Assembly (NCBI RefSeq): GCF_040869045.1
Contig: NC_090324.1
Coordinates: 59,053,346 to 59,117,345 of the forward strand
Direction: 5' to 3'
From: Eurosta solidaginis
Lineage: Eukaryota; Arthropoda; Insecta; Diptera; Tephritidae
DNA length: 64,000 nucleotides
The translations under genes and the position numbers were made by a program. Below, piece after piece: positions 1 through 11,279 of this stretch (positions are counted from its first letter, which is position 1; each line of letters opens with the position of its first letter). The notes under the pieces are model-generated. The model ran no database searches. It was not told the origin of the DNA and was given only the letters and a program-made list of their open reading frames with translations.

Positions 1-1275
1 CCCTAACCGTGTGCCAAGACTTCGGGATATAGTTAAGCCTGAGGCAGTTAGTATATATGATGGCCAACCAGCGGCAGGAAATCCCCAAAGACCTTTGAAG
101 CTGCGCAGGAATGATTCCATCCGGGCCCGGAGACTTATAGGGCTTGAACGACCCTATAGCCCAGGTTATTTGACTTTCCCGTATTGGAATGGCAGGCACT
201 ACTGCATGGCCAACGACCGCCGACCATGCAGGCGAAGATCCCTGCGCAACTGGGACATCGGGAAAATGATTGTCCAGTAAAAGCCTTAGGGACTCCTCGC
301 TACTCATCGACCAGTCCCCACCATCATCTCTCAGATACCCCAGAGGAGCGGGGTTCCTAGAGAGTATTTTCCTAAATCTTGCGGATTCATTGCAGCCTTC
401 TACGTTTTCGCAGAAGCTTCGCCATGCATCTCGCTGGCTGTCCTTATTTCATATTTATAAATCCACAGACTCACCTTATAGAGCTCCCAGTCCGAGGGTA
501 ATTTACTCCTCCTGGCTCTGTTGAAGAGCCGCCGACTGGACGCTCTAAGGTCGTCAAGAGAATCCGACCACCAGGGCGGCTTGCCCTTCCCCCTGTAAGT
601 TTTCAATGGGCACGACAGCTGAAAGGCGCTATTGCTTGCCGAGGTGAAGTTTTCCACCAGAACTTCTATCTCAGATTCGGACAGGCCCGAACTAATGATA
701 GGCACCGCAGGTAGTAGCTCTCCCAGCTTTCTACAATACAAGTCCCAGTTAGTACTTTTAGGGTTCCTAAAAGATATTTTACCGGGACGTTCTTCGTTCA
801 CTGAGAACTGAATATATCGGTGATCAGAGAAGGAGTGCTCGTTGAGAACCCTCCATCCAGATATCCGACCTTCCAGTTCTCTACTAACCAGGGTGGGGTC
901 CAGGACCTCCTCCCTTACCGCAGTAATAAAAGTCGGGTCATTCCCCCTATTACATATACAAAGTCCCTCATCTACAATAAAAGTAAATAAAGACTCACCT
1001 CTAGTGTTGGTATCCCAGCTTCCCCAAATGCTATGATGGGCATTAGCATCGGCACCGATGATCACGGCAACACCTCTCCGCCTTGCTTCAGCGGTGATTT
1101 CACCCAGTATCGAAGGTGGTGGTCCCTCTACGTCCCCGTGGGGCATGTACGCTGAGACCACCCACACTTCATTACTTCCTCGCTCGAGGCAGACCGTGGT
1201 TACGCCAGCATTGCTGAAATTAGAGAGATCTAACTTTATTACAAAAATGATCTTATTTCCGATCCCTGATTTCAT
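1..1275 (-). pseudogene. Non-LTR retrotransposon ORF2, R1/LOA-like (endonuclease plus start of RT), frameshifted and truncated
   Basis: The reading frame from 1275 to 400 encodes the C-terminal part of an APE-type endonuclease: VSAYMPHGD, then GADANAHHSIWGS and the catalytic-type NEHSFSDHRY. Near base 445 the frame shifts, and the protein continues in another frame through QRDAWRSFC down to base 1, where SPGPDGI (start of the reverse transcriptase) is visible. The enzyme would nick target DNA and prime reverse transcription in the nucleus. The endonuclease N-terminus is not present upstream of 1275, so the copy is 5'-truncated or decayed, and the rest of RT lies beyond the window. The R1/LOA assignment is from motif style (GADANAHHSIWG) and is moderately sure; another APE-class clade is possible. 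Confidence 0.8.
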
Positions 1276-2094
1276 TCTCCAGAACTTACAACTAAATATA
1301 CACCTACATAGATATGTAACCTAATATTTCATGTTAGTGTGTATCATCAAACCAATTTTGAAACAATATGATATCGGCAAACTTACAGCAAAATAGGAAA
1401 ATCTAAAAAAATGTGTACGATATCAAGCAACAACTTAATACATATGTGTGTCTGATTAAACATTCTCTGTTTAAAGTTTATAACAGCTTCAAATCCCTCA
1501 CTCTTAATTTAACTTACATGTTTCTTTTCTCATTCAATCTATGAACAATTCTGGTTCGAGCGACTCTCGATACCGCCAAATATTTTTCAGCCTAATCGCT
1601 CTCTATTAAAATTCATACATACTAGAGTATTAATGTAAACCTAATAGCTAACATTCCTTTTTCAATTATAACATTTCTCGTATCTACAATATATCAAGTA
1701 TATCATAATCTCTCTCTGCTAATCTTTATATATACAAAAGAATTAATGTAAACCTAACAGCTAACATTCCTTTTTCAATTATAACATTTCTCGTATCTAC
1801 AATATATCAAGTATAGCATAGTCTCTTTCTATTTAATTTCAAGTTCACAAAATTTATGCTATTGTGTGTTAATTACACATACATACTAATGCAAAATTTA
1901 CAAGGTTATCGGTGAGATAGTGAGCGAGATCAATAAATCAGATTTATTATCTACGTCTGATAGTCTCCGAGTTCTATTACAAAGCTCTCGTTTACCTACT
2001 ATATGGTAACTGAAATGTATTAGCGCTTGAAAACGATCAAGCAAAACAAAAGTCATTTTTAACAGCTGAAGTTGATGCTATTGCCTTTACATAT
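1276..2094. other. AT-rich non-coding interval with a 113-bp tandem duplication
   Basis: No coding signal was found. A segment of about 75 conserved bases starting at 1631 (taatgtaaacctaa) recurs at 1744 with a few substitutions, giving a 113-bp period. The remainder shows nothing recognisable. Confidence 0.6.
1631..1835. repeat. Two-copy tandem repeat, 113-bp period
   Basis: Bases 1631-1705 and 1744-1818 match almost base for base (acattcctttttcaattata in both). The spacing of 113 bp indicates a simple local duplication. Confidence 0.8.
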
Positions 2095-4619
2095 CGAGCC
2101 GTAACCGCCGAATTGGTGTAAGGGACAAAATATCGATTTTTTTTTATTATCGAAGTCAATAGTGTTTGTCCTGATCTGTGATCTTCGAAAATTTCATAGT
2201 TCTATGTTTTACCGTTATAAAGTTATAGCAGAAACTATTTTGGTGTAAATGCGAAATACACTTTGTTTATATTTTTCCATGACCGCACATTGTTACTTAC
2301 AACAAAAATATCTAGTGTGCTTTGTTGCTTGAAGCAAAAAATATTTAATTCTGATAAACTAACTGCGCTTCACGGAGATAAGTTATATATAAAGTAACAT
2401 AATAAATAGTTCTTTGTGCGAATAATGGAAGCTTTTGAACCAGAGGTAATTATTTTGGCTGCAAGCAATAGGAAAAATTATACCTTTCTTTTTAGAGCTT
2501 AGTAATAAATGAGCTTATTGTTGTTTTCCTTAGTTTGCAAAGATACATTCTCTCGACCCCTATAGTGAAAGGGAGTCCAATATTTCCATTGATGATGAAA
2601 CGTGTGTTGGTAATAGGGGCTTTAAAAAGTCAAAAGTTATCCAAAAAAACCGCAAAACAAAAATCGGAAATCCACTGGCGTTAAACCGAACCCCTGTTTG
2701 AATAAAAATTGTGGAAACTCATGCGCGGACAAATTTACGTGGTATGGGGAATAAAATAAGGCAGCGGGACTGGATACTTTCATGTACGACACGTAAATGT
2801 ATTAAAAGAAGAAAATCCGAAAGTACTAAAAGGAAGTGGAGTTTTGAGTACACAATAGGTTTTAATAATATAAAAGCAAAAGTATGCTAAAAGTTTTTGC
2901 TTCACACTCTCAATGTATCTCAAAACATGCTAATCTATACTAGAAATAATGCACAGTGTCTACAAACAACCAAAGAAGCTAACAAAAAATTAAAACCACA
3001 CAATAAGTCTGATGAAAATAAAGTAGCACTTTTTATTTAAGTCATTTAAGTCACATTAATAAGGAATCATCTAAGTTATCTCTAAGAGTGTTTAGACAAA
3101 TTTTTAATACCGACTTTCACATTGGCTTCCATATGCCCAAACGGATAAATGTGCTTTATGTGAAAAATTTAAGAACTCGGACAGTGAAACTCAGATTCTT
3201 TTAAGGCAAACTGAAGAATATCAAAAGCACCTTAAGGATAAAGAAACGTCAAAACAAGTATTTTTAAATGACAAAAAGCAAGGTCGAACAAATTCTTCAT
3301 TCTTATTTGCGAGCTTTGATTTACAAAAGGTTCTTAATACGCCCCATTCAAAAAGTGTAAATTTGTTTTACTCGAGAAAATACGCCTACTACAATGAAAG
3401 CATTTATGAAAGTGTTACAAGAAATGGTTATTGCTTTTTGTGGGGCGAAAAGGACGGAAAACGGGGATGTAATGAGATATGCACAGTAATTTTTAAGTAC
3501 TTAAAACTCCTTGATAAAAAAGGAACGTATACCTTTATTAGCCTTTACTGTGACAGTTGTGCAGGACAAAATCGAAACAGAGCCATGCTTGCTATGTTCG
3601 CTATTTTTTAAATCCTGTACAAATATAAAAACCCTAAAAATAACCTTTCTGTTACTCGGCCATACCATGATGCCAGTCGACTCTATTCATAGTACGATAG
3701 AGTCATTTACGCGCCAAAGAAATATTTGGGCTCCCAGCGAATGGTATACCGTTATTTCCAATGCGAGAACTAACCCAAAAAATTACGAGTGTATAATAAT
3801 GGAATCTTCCAATTTCAAAGACTGGAAAAACTTTGCGCGTACTATGTTCCCTACCTCAACCAAAATAGAATTTAACTCCCTTCGATCTGCTATGTTCCAA
3901 AAGGATTTCTCTCTTATGACTTTAAAGCATTGTTACTGCAATAAAGAATATAATCTAGCTTCAATGCGTCAATCCAAACGCAATATTTCCGTTAGAAACG
4001 AAGGACCCCTTTCTCTGTATGATAAGCCCTTGAAAATTTCTTTAAAAAAGTTTAACGATTTAAATAAACTTTGCGAAAAAGGCGCACAATGAGTTTCACA
4101 ATGAGTTTTTAAATATGCAACAAAGCGCAACAATTACAGATGAGTTACCTGAAACTGACGAGGAACATACATTTTAGGTTTTAAATAACAAATAATAAGT
4201 TAATTTGTGAATTTCGGATTTTTGGTTTAATTTTGGCTAGCAATTGTTATTTACGGTCCCTGATATGCTTAAATTACGTTTAATGAACTATTCTTAATAT
4301 TATAAAATATACTGTAACGTTCTTTGAATGAAATAAAAGTTTATATGTGAAAAAACTTTATGATTATTTTGATGTAAGTAAAATAAAATGTCAGCAGCAG
4401 GTGGTGAGTGTGCCAGCGAAATTGATGTAAGTAACAAAAACACAACTACGACTTATTTTAGCTACTGAAATTGATTGCGTTATGTACTTAGAGCACAACT
4501 AGGGCCGTGTACAAAATTTAGTTCAAATTCTTTGCTTATTAACAGAGATAATTAAAAAAAAACCTCCCCCTGTATAATTTGTTATTTGTCCCTTACACCA
4601 ATTTGGCGGTAAAGGCTCG
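2095..4619 (+). mobile_element. DNA transposon with terminal inverted repeats and ATAT target duplication
   Basis: The left end (from 2095, cgagccgtaaccgcc) and the reverse complement of the right end (to 4619, cgagcctttaccgcc) match over about 35 bases, both continuing into ggtgtaagggacaaa. ATAT at 2091-2094 and at 4620-4623 flank the element directly, consistent with a 4-bp palindromic target-site duplication. The element is about 2.5 kb and encloses one dead transposase gene. The superfamily is not securely assigned; 4-bp duplications occur in the Sola superfamily, and this is only a suggestion. Confidence 0.8.
2425..4177 (+). pseudogene. Transposase of a widespread arthropod DNA-transposon family, one intron, several frameshifts
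   Basis: An ATG at 2425 opens MEAFEPE. A GT donor at 2446 and a tttccttag acceptor ending at 2533 join it in frame to FAKIHSLDPYSERES. A Cys-rich patch (CLNKNCGNSC) follows. A continuous stretch from about 3146 to 3611 reads DKCALCEKFKNS, then ASFDLQKVLNTPHSKS, YCFLWGEKDGKRG and LYCDSCAGQNRNRAM. After a frameshift near 3611 the protein goes on with LLLGHTMMPVDSIHS and ends near 4177. The pattern D-x-C-x-GQNRN followed by GHT-x5-DSIHS is shared by a large group of insect transposase-like proteins that I know by motif but cannot name securely. At least four frame breaks make it non-functional. Confidence 0.75.
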
Positions 4620-5715
4620 ATATTAAGAAAATAAACAAACATGTAATGATAAAAGGCATATGTTATCGTAACATACAAAACTTGATACACATTTACTGGC
4701 TATGTTGCCACAGGCCCTATTTTATTGGATAATAAATAATTTGAGGCACAAATTATATTATTTAGTAAACTCTTCTATATAGATTTTTTTTTGTTCTAAG
4801 TCCCTTGTTAAGCAGTAGGTGTAAAATGAAGAAATATTCATATATGTACATGTATGGTCATCAAATGACTTACCCATTTATCCTCCTTCCACTGGCCAGT
4901 TGATGGGGATGATGGCGACTAGACAACAGCTAATAAAAACTGAAAAAAAAGGAAATCACTTTCACTATTCACCACTTTCGTGCGTCGGGGCTATTCGCGT
5001 CTCAGTGCAAGCATTTTTCCTGTGTTATGACATTTTTTTCGATTTTCGATTGCCAATCTTTTGGTACCTTTGGTACGTTATTTAATTGTACTCCCTTTTT
5101 CCCTATTTTACACTAACTCACTCTAACATTACATCTCCCTTCTTTCATTTACTAACTTCACCGTTGTTTTCTAAAATAAATTTTATAATTTAATATTCAT
5201 AATTATTATTTTTTCTTTACATTTTCTCTTTTCAACTTCTACAAATTATGAAATTATGCCTATTTAATTTAAATCCATTACCCCGGTCCGCTCGTTTCCG
5301 GCTACTGCGATTGCTTCCTGTGGCTTAGTGTTCAAGTTACTTCTTCCGAATTACACCCTCCTTTACAAAATAAACTTAACTTTTGGCGATTATTCACGTC
5401 TTACGCAATTTTTTTTTTTTTTTTTTTGATACTTGCTATTTGTCTATGTATTTACTAATATTCCTTAATAGCATCCTTATTTTTTCTCAGCACAAAGCTC
5501 ACAAAATTTTTCTTTGGAAAACATCTTAAAGGTCTTAATTTTTTTTCTCTTTTTCGTAACTGAAAGCTTAGTTAACTTTCTTATCCAAATTCTACATAAC
5601 CAAAACTTTTTAATAGGAACACATTTTAAGGTTTTTTTTCTTTTCTAAATACAATCCAAGAAAATCCTATGCAAGTTTATTGCATAAATTAGTGTATTTA
5701 GCGACTTTTTTGATT
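4620..5715. other. AT-rich interval without recognisable features
   Basis: There are no coding motifs. A poly-T run lies at about 5410-5428. The stretch gtttattgcataa near 5670 resembles the sequence right of the Penelope dimer (from 7513) and could be a relic of a target duplication for that insertion. Confidence 0.5.
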
Positions 5716-5946
5716 TAAACAATTATTTATTTTTCCGGCTTTAGGTCAATGTTAAATAAAACACATATGGTTTTGTTTATCTCCAATATATTTCGGCTAC
5801 ACACCGGTAACCGTCTTCAGAGCAGACTGTTGACAAACATAAAACATTTAAATTATAATTAAAATCACATTTTTAACACATAATATATTTAAATTTTAAC
5901 AAATAATAAAATCAACATTAAAACAAAAATAATGTTTACATACATT

Positions 5947-6619
5947 TTATTTACACGTCTGCACTGCGTGGCGTGGAGTTGTGTACTGTCTGTTTGTCAG
6001 TAAATGTTTGTATAAGTGAGCGGAATCATGATCGGAGTCCGTTTTATAGTTTAATCGTCTATTAGTTGGAGTATTTATAATATGCAACATCTCGAGAGTG
6101 AAGCGCTTGCTCTTGTTGTAGAATCTTTGTGTTGTTGAAATCTGGCTCGTGTCGGCTGTTTGCACAGTGAACCATAAGTGCTGTTTTGTGGTTGTTAGTT
6201 TGGTGACAATATTTATAGTCGGATTTATGTTGTAATATCCTAGTTTTTAGTTTGTACTTTGTTGTTCCTACGTATATACTTTGACAAGATTCGTCGTTAT
6301 TACCGTTGCATGGAATTTCATACACCACATTGCATTTTTCTATTAATGGTACCGCTGATTTTGTTTGATTGAAAATTTTTTTTAAAGTATTCGTTGGTTT
6401 GTGTGCTATTTTTATTTTTTCTTTGTCATAACATTCCGATGCAGTTAGCCGCTCTGATAATTTGGGTATATATGATACCGACTTATAGATCATGGGGTTT
6501 CTTGGTATATTTTGACTGTTATTATTTTTATATTTCCTTAACAATGTTTTGATTATTTTAACTGGAAAGTCGTTGTACCTTAATAAATCCATTATTTCCT
6601 TCTCTATTTCGTTTACCAT
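5947..6619 (-). pseudogene. Penelope-like element GIY-YIG endonuclease domain (left arm)
   Basis: Reading leftwards from 6619, the frame gives NDFPVKIIKTLLRKYKN, the Cys-containing YEIPCNGNNDESCQ, and then IYVGTTKYKLKTRILQH, a GIY-YIG-type nuclease core in which YVG stands for the YIG half. HPLE-like features follow: TALMVHCANSRH. The frame ends at YKYSN near 6062, but the authentic C-terminus (KSKRFTLEMLHIIN, ending near 5947) lies in an overlapping frame, showing a frameshift between about 6100 and 6165. The reverse transcriptase half is absent. The domain would nick DNA for target-primed reverse transcription. Confidence 0.8.
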
Positions 6620-6640
6620 AAAGAAATAGAGAAGGAAATA

Positions 6641-7286
6641 ATGGATATATTAAGGAAAAACGACTTTCCAGTTAAAATAATCAAAACATTGTTAAGGAAA
6701 TATAAAAATAATAACAGTCAAAATATACCAAGAAACCCCATGATCTATAAGTCGGTATCATATATACCCAAATTATCAGAGCGGCTAACTGCATCGGAAT
6801 GTTATGACAAAGAAAAAATAAAAATAGCACACAAACCAACGAATACTTTAAAAAAAATTTTCAATCAAACAAAATCAGCGGTACCATTAATAGAAAAATG
6901 CAATGTGGTGTATGAAATTCCATGCAACGGTAATAACGACGAATCTTGTCAAAGTATATACGTAGGAACAACAAAGTACAAACTAAAAACTAGGATATTA
7001 CAACATAAATCCGACTATAAATATTGTCACCAAACTAACAACCACAAAACAGCACTTATGGTTCACTGTGCAAACAGCCGACACGAGCCAGATTTCAACA
7101 ACACAAAGATTCTACAACAAGAGCAAGCGCTTCACTCTCGAGATGTTGCATATTATAAATACTCCAACTAATAGACGATTAAACTATAAAACGGACTCCG
7201 ATCATGATTCCGCTCACTTATACAAACATTTACTGACAAACAGACAGTACACAACTCCACGCCACGCAAGTCAGACGTGTAAATAA
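6641..7286 (+). pseudogene. Penelope-like element GIY-YIG endonuclease domain (right arm)
   Basis: This is a mirror copy of the left-arm gene. It differs by a few residues near the start (MDILRKNDFP here, MDLLRYNDFP on the left) and by one residue near the C-terminus (RHASQTCK versus RHAVQTCK). The nuclease core IYVGTTKYKLKTRILQH is unchanged. The same frame break sits between TALMVHCANSRH and KSKRFTLEMLHIIN, with the last part read from 7068 to 7286 in a second frame. The start is undefined because the copy is 5'-truncated at the dimer centre. Confidence 0.8.
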
Positions 7287-7410
7287 AATGTATGTAAACA
7301 TTATTTTTGTTTTAATGTTGATTTTATTATTTGTTAAAATTTAAATATATTATGTGTTAAAAATGTGATTTTAATTATAATTTAGATGTTTTATGTTTGT
7401 CAACAGTCTG

Positions 7411-7445
7411 CCCTGAAGACGGTTACCGGTGTGTAGCCGAAATAT
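7411..7445 (+). ncRNA. Hammerhead-like ribozyme core in Penelope 3' tail (right arm); mirror copy at 5788-5820 (-)
   Basis: CTGAAGA(C) at 7413-7420 is followed by a stem GGTTAC (7421-7426) pairing with GTAGCC (7433-7438, one G-U pair) around a CGGTGT loop, then GAAA (7439-7442). This order (CUGANGA, stem II, GAAA) is the hammerhead core. Penelope-like elements are known to carry hammerhead motifs. One extra C between the CUGANGA box and the stem departs from consensus, and stems I and III were not worked out, so self-cleavage is unproven. Confidence 0.35.
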
Positions 7446-7517
7446 ATTGGAGATAAACAAAACCATATGTGTTTTATTTAACATTGACCTAAAGCCGGAA
7501 AAATAAATAATTGTTTA

Positions 7518-7900
7518 TTGCATAATTTATTATTAGTTTAATTAGTATTTCGTGTTTCAAGGTTTTCTCTTGTTTTTGATTGGGTTTTTCTTCAAAAACG
7601 TTCACTTTTTTTCTTATTTTTTTCTCTACATACAACTCAAACAAGTTTATTGGATAATTTATTAATTTATTATTAAGTCGGCTTTCATTTCGTGTTTCAA
7701 AGTTTTTTTCTTTTCTCACAGCACTTATGTTCCGAAAGTTTTTGGCTTAGTTTAAACTTTATATTTATTTCATTTTCGCGTTTGGTTTTTTTCTTAAAAA
7801 AAAATGTTCACTTTTATAATATAATTTCATTTTTCAATATCAATAAAATTTTGGATTTTTAAATGAGTATAGTTTTTAATTGGCTCATTTCTAACTCTCA
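7518..7900. repeat. Degenerate T-rich tandem repeats (about 130-bp period)
   Basis: The segment gtttattgcataatttatta at 7513 recurs in altered form at 7645 (gtttattggataatttatta), each followed by tttcgtgtttcaa-g-tttt. A weaker third unit may follow. No gene is seen. Confidence 0.45.
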
Positions 7901-7919
7901 AACTTTCTTTAGTAGGCAA

Positions 7920-9744
7920 TTAAAGGTTTTTTATGAAGCTTTTATCTATAATTCGCCTTTAAATAGCACCCATATCAAATCTGTGAAAAACGCTGTTTCG
8001 AAAAATGTGTTGTGAGTTAAGGTGATAATGTGGATATCAATCAAAAGGTATTGAAGAAGGTATCAATATGGGAGGGTTCTTATTTCAAAAACCCACTTAG
8101 TTTTGGGGATATTGGCCTAAATGTTTACCATAGAATGTGTTTATACAATATAGGCGTTTGAAACTTATTGTATTGACGCGAACATAAATATAGGATGCTA
8201 TTGCTTTCAATAAATCATTTTGCTTGAGCAGGGGATTTAGGATGGAACAAATAATTACAAAAAAAGTACAGGGTTATTAACGAAATTTTCCAAATTTTAC
8301 TACAAATAGCTTATCACCTGCATCTGCAAACTTTTACAAAATCTTTTATATAAAAGAAGACCGATTTAGTCCATTTTTACTGAAAACATTTCCTGTATGC
8401 CTTATACATGTGCACCAAATTTTTCGTCGAGTTATGGCTCCAGAAACGTTGTGAAATGCATTGTAAGAAAAGGAGCAGTCCACGCCCATTTTTCAACGTT
8501 TGAATTTTTTCCCATTTCTTGTTATAATGGCACAAAATACGATTGGTACAAAACTGTTTTTCGTTAAGATTTAACTTATTATTTTTGCCTACGACCTTTT
8601 TTAAAGTCATTTATATAAAAGTGGGCACGCTCCTTACCCAATCTTATCCATTTTTACTAGAAATATTTCCTGCTATAAGGAACATATCTGTACCCAATTT
8701 TGTTGCGATATGTAAATTGTTCTTCGAGTTATGGCTCCCGAAACATTGAAAATTGCTTAGACAAAAAAGGGATGGTGCCACGTCCATTTTTAAAATTTTT
8801 AGCGTTTTCCAGTTTAGTTTTATAATTCAATTTAGAAAGTAAAATTCTATTGACCATTTTAAAAATCTTTTATATAAAAGTGGGCGTGGTCTTTAACCGA
8901 TCTCGCCGATTTTTTCTAGAAATATTTCCTGCTATGGGGAAATTTGTGTACCCAATTTTATTACGATCTGTTAATTTTTCTTCGAGTTATGACTCCCGAA
9001 ACATAGAAATTTTGAAAATTTGAAGTGTTTCCAATTTATTGTTATAAATCCACTTGAGAAATGAAATACCATTGATATAAAGCTCCTTTTTGCAAAGATA
9101 TGGCTTATTTTATTCGTCCGCGACCCTTTTAAAAAATCTTTTAAATAAGAATGGGCGTGGTCCTTAACCGATTTCGTTAATTTTTCTTCAAATCATTCCT
9201 TATAGTAAAGGCAACCTCTCTACCGAATTTTGTTACGATGAATGCAAACTGGTTAAACTTAGTTTTGATTTATGATTATTAATATTTGTTAAATTGATTT
9301 TATCACAAGTGGGCGGTGCCACGCCCATTTAAATATTTTTTTTTTAAATTTTTATCAAGAGTATCAATATCAGCTCACACGTCAAATTTCAATATTCTAG
9401 GTGTATTATTTACTAAATAATCAGGTTTTTTGTGTTTTCCAAAATGTTATATATATAAAAAGTGGGCGTGGTTATCATCCGATTTCGCTCATTTTCAATA
9501 CCAATCTATTCTGGGTCCAGATAAGCTCGTGTACCAAATTTGGTGAAGATATCTCAATATTTACTCAGATTATCTTGTTAACGGACAGACGGACGGACGG
9601 GCATGGCTCAATAAAATTTTTTTTCGATACTGATTCTTTTGATATATGGAAGCCTATATGTATCTCGATTCCTTTATACCTGTACAACCAACCGTTATCC
9701 AATGAAAGCTAATATAATCTGTGTGCAAAGAACGCTGAGTATAA
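7920..9744 (+). repeat. R repeat copy 1 (divergent subfamily, 3' end complete)
   Basis: Recurrent modules typical of this family are present: aaaagtgggcgtggt with a following gatctcg, gtgccacgcccattt, acggacagacggacggacgg near 9580, and the 3' end gctgagtataa at 9734-9744. Blocks such as tagaaatatttcctgctat (near 8660 and 8918) repeat within it. The 5' border is uncertain. The short open frames inside are not conserved protein. Confidence 0.7.
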
Positions 9745-10137
9745 AAATGAGAATGTTAATAACATGACTTATGCACATATGTACAAAGTATGTTAACAGA
9801 GATATCAATGAAATTGAGGTATGTTAATAACATAATCTTCACAAGTTATTGTTTCGTTCCCATAATTTCACTGTTAATACGTTCCTGTATATTTTAGAGA
9901 ATGAATGAAAGTTGGGGAGTACGTAAAACAACAATGTAATGAATTTAAATATGTATATTGGGGAATTTTGGTAAAATAGCTTTAATAACAACAAATTATT
10001 ACGTAAGTGAATATATTTGAGTAAGCCGATTCCAATAGAACTAAGCAGTTAAATGGCGTGATGCTTCTTAACTGTGTAATCATACGATGTACATTTTTGT
10101 AGGTAATAAGCAATTTACTTTAATATAATAAGTTTAG

Positions 10138-10996
10138 ATAGCGGGTTCGAATTGAGCTCAAGGCCTAACAATAATTATTTTATCATTATTATTGTTATGA
10201 TACATTTTTTCTTAATTGAAAAAATTATTAAATTAGAATAGAAGAAAGAAAAAATTTAGACAACTGCCAAAGCTCGTTGTATAGATCCATTTCGGGAACT
10301 GCTAAATTCCTTCATCGGCAACGCTTAGGCACCGCTGCTATCAAATATTATCGAAAATAAATATGTTGCAGGGACGAAAAATCGTGTGAAGCAAGCTTCA
10401 CAAAATTCTAGTAGGTCACATTCACCACTTACCACAGCAGAATTTGTTAAACTACCACTGTCTGTATTTGTTATTTAACAATTATTTGTACACTTTTTAT
10501 TCAGCTAATGTGTTCGGAATTTTAACTTTTACTGTCTAAAACTCCAATCAGTGTATTTCTGTGCTTAAATTATGTTAAAAATTGTGTTAAAGTTTTTAGT
10601 GTGGTGAAAGTGACCTACTAGAATTTTGTTAGGCACCGCTGTTTTCCACCGAAGTTTGTGCCTGAAACATCTTTATTTTCGATAATCTTTGTGCTATAAC
10701 CATTCAGCCATCACAGCGGTTTTTTTTTTGCATCACCGCTGTGATGGCTGAATGGTTATAGCAGCGGCGCCTAAACGTTGCCGATGAAGGAATTTATCAG
10801 TTCCCGAAATGGATCGATACAACGAGCTTTGGCAGTTGTCTAAATGTTTTCTTTCTTCTATTCTTATTTAATAATTTTTTCAATTAAGAAAAATGTATCA
10901 TAACAATAATAATGATAAAATAATTATTGTTAGGCCTTGAGCTCGTTTTGAACCCGCGATCTTACAAATCAGTAGGCCGATATAACAACAAAAATG
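10138..10996. mobile_element. Foldback insert with tRNA-like T-arm ends, 14-bp target duplication
   Basis: TATAATAAGTTTAG occurs at 10124-10137 and 10997-11010 and frames an 859-bp insert in the gypsy 5' LTR region. The outer arms (about 10142-10340 and 10755-10965) are inverted complements of about 200 bp and read aaggcctaacaataatta inwards. An inner pair (near 10350-10376 and 10655-10685), another (about 10402-10430 and 10601-10630) and a perfect hairpin near 10693-10758 nest within. Each outer end has a GGTTC(A/G)AA box like a tRNA T-arm, suggesting a SINE-derived inverted dimer. The long target duplication favours retroposition. Confidence 0.7.
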
Positions 10997-11279
10997 TATA
11001 ATAAGTTTAGTTTGGAAGCTGATCTGAATGAATAAAGACTTATTTAAAATCTCCCATTTTACTTTTTATGTTTATCTGGCGCAGTCGTCGCGTTTTAAAC
11101 AAAGCGTTGCTAACAAAGGTATTAAAAAATACAAATATTTTAATGCTGCAGACACCACGTATAACGTTTAAGAAAATAACCTAAACACAAAATCATGAAC
11201 ATTTGAATTCTTCTAAAAATTTAGTGAAACTTCACAATTTATTATTTATAAGAGAAAAACAAAAACCAAAACTTTAAAA

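Larger units (their letters stand above)
5716..7517. mobile_element. Penelope-like element 3' ends in head-to-head inverted dimer (895-bp arms, 12-bp spacer)
   Basis: Bases 5716-6610 are the reverse complement of 6623-7517 with only about eight differences that I could see (above 99 percent identity), separated by 6611-6622. Each arm carries the Penelope GIY-YIG endonuclease region and the 3' tail. Penelope elements are known for tandem and inverted terminal arrangements. Equal arm lengths and near identity suggest one recent event rather than two independent insertions. Both arms share the same frameshift in the coding region, so the disabling mutation is older than the dimer. Confidence 0.85.

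Noticed and set aside
4387..4460. Short ATG frame (MSAAGGECASEID) followed by a GTAAGT-like donor
   Set aside because: It resembles a first exon but has no matching second exon or conservation and lies within the DNA transposon.
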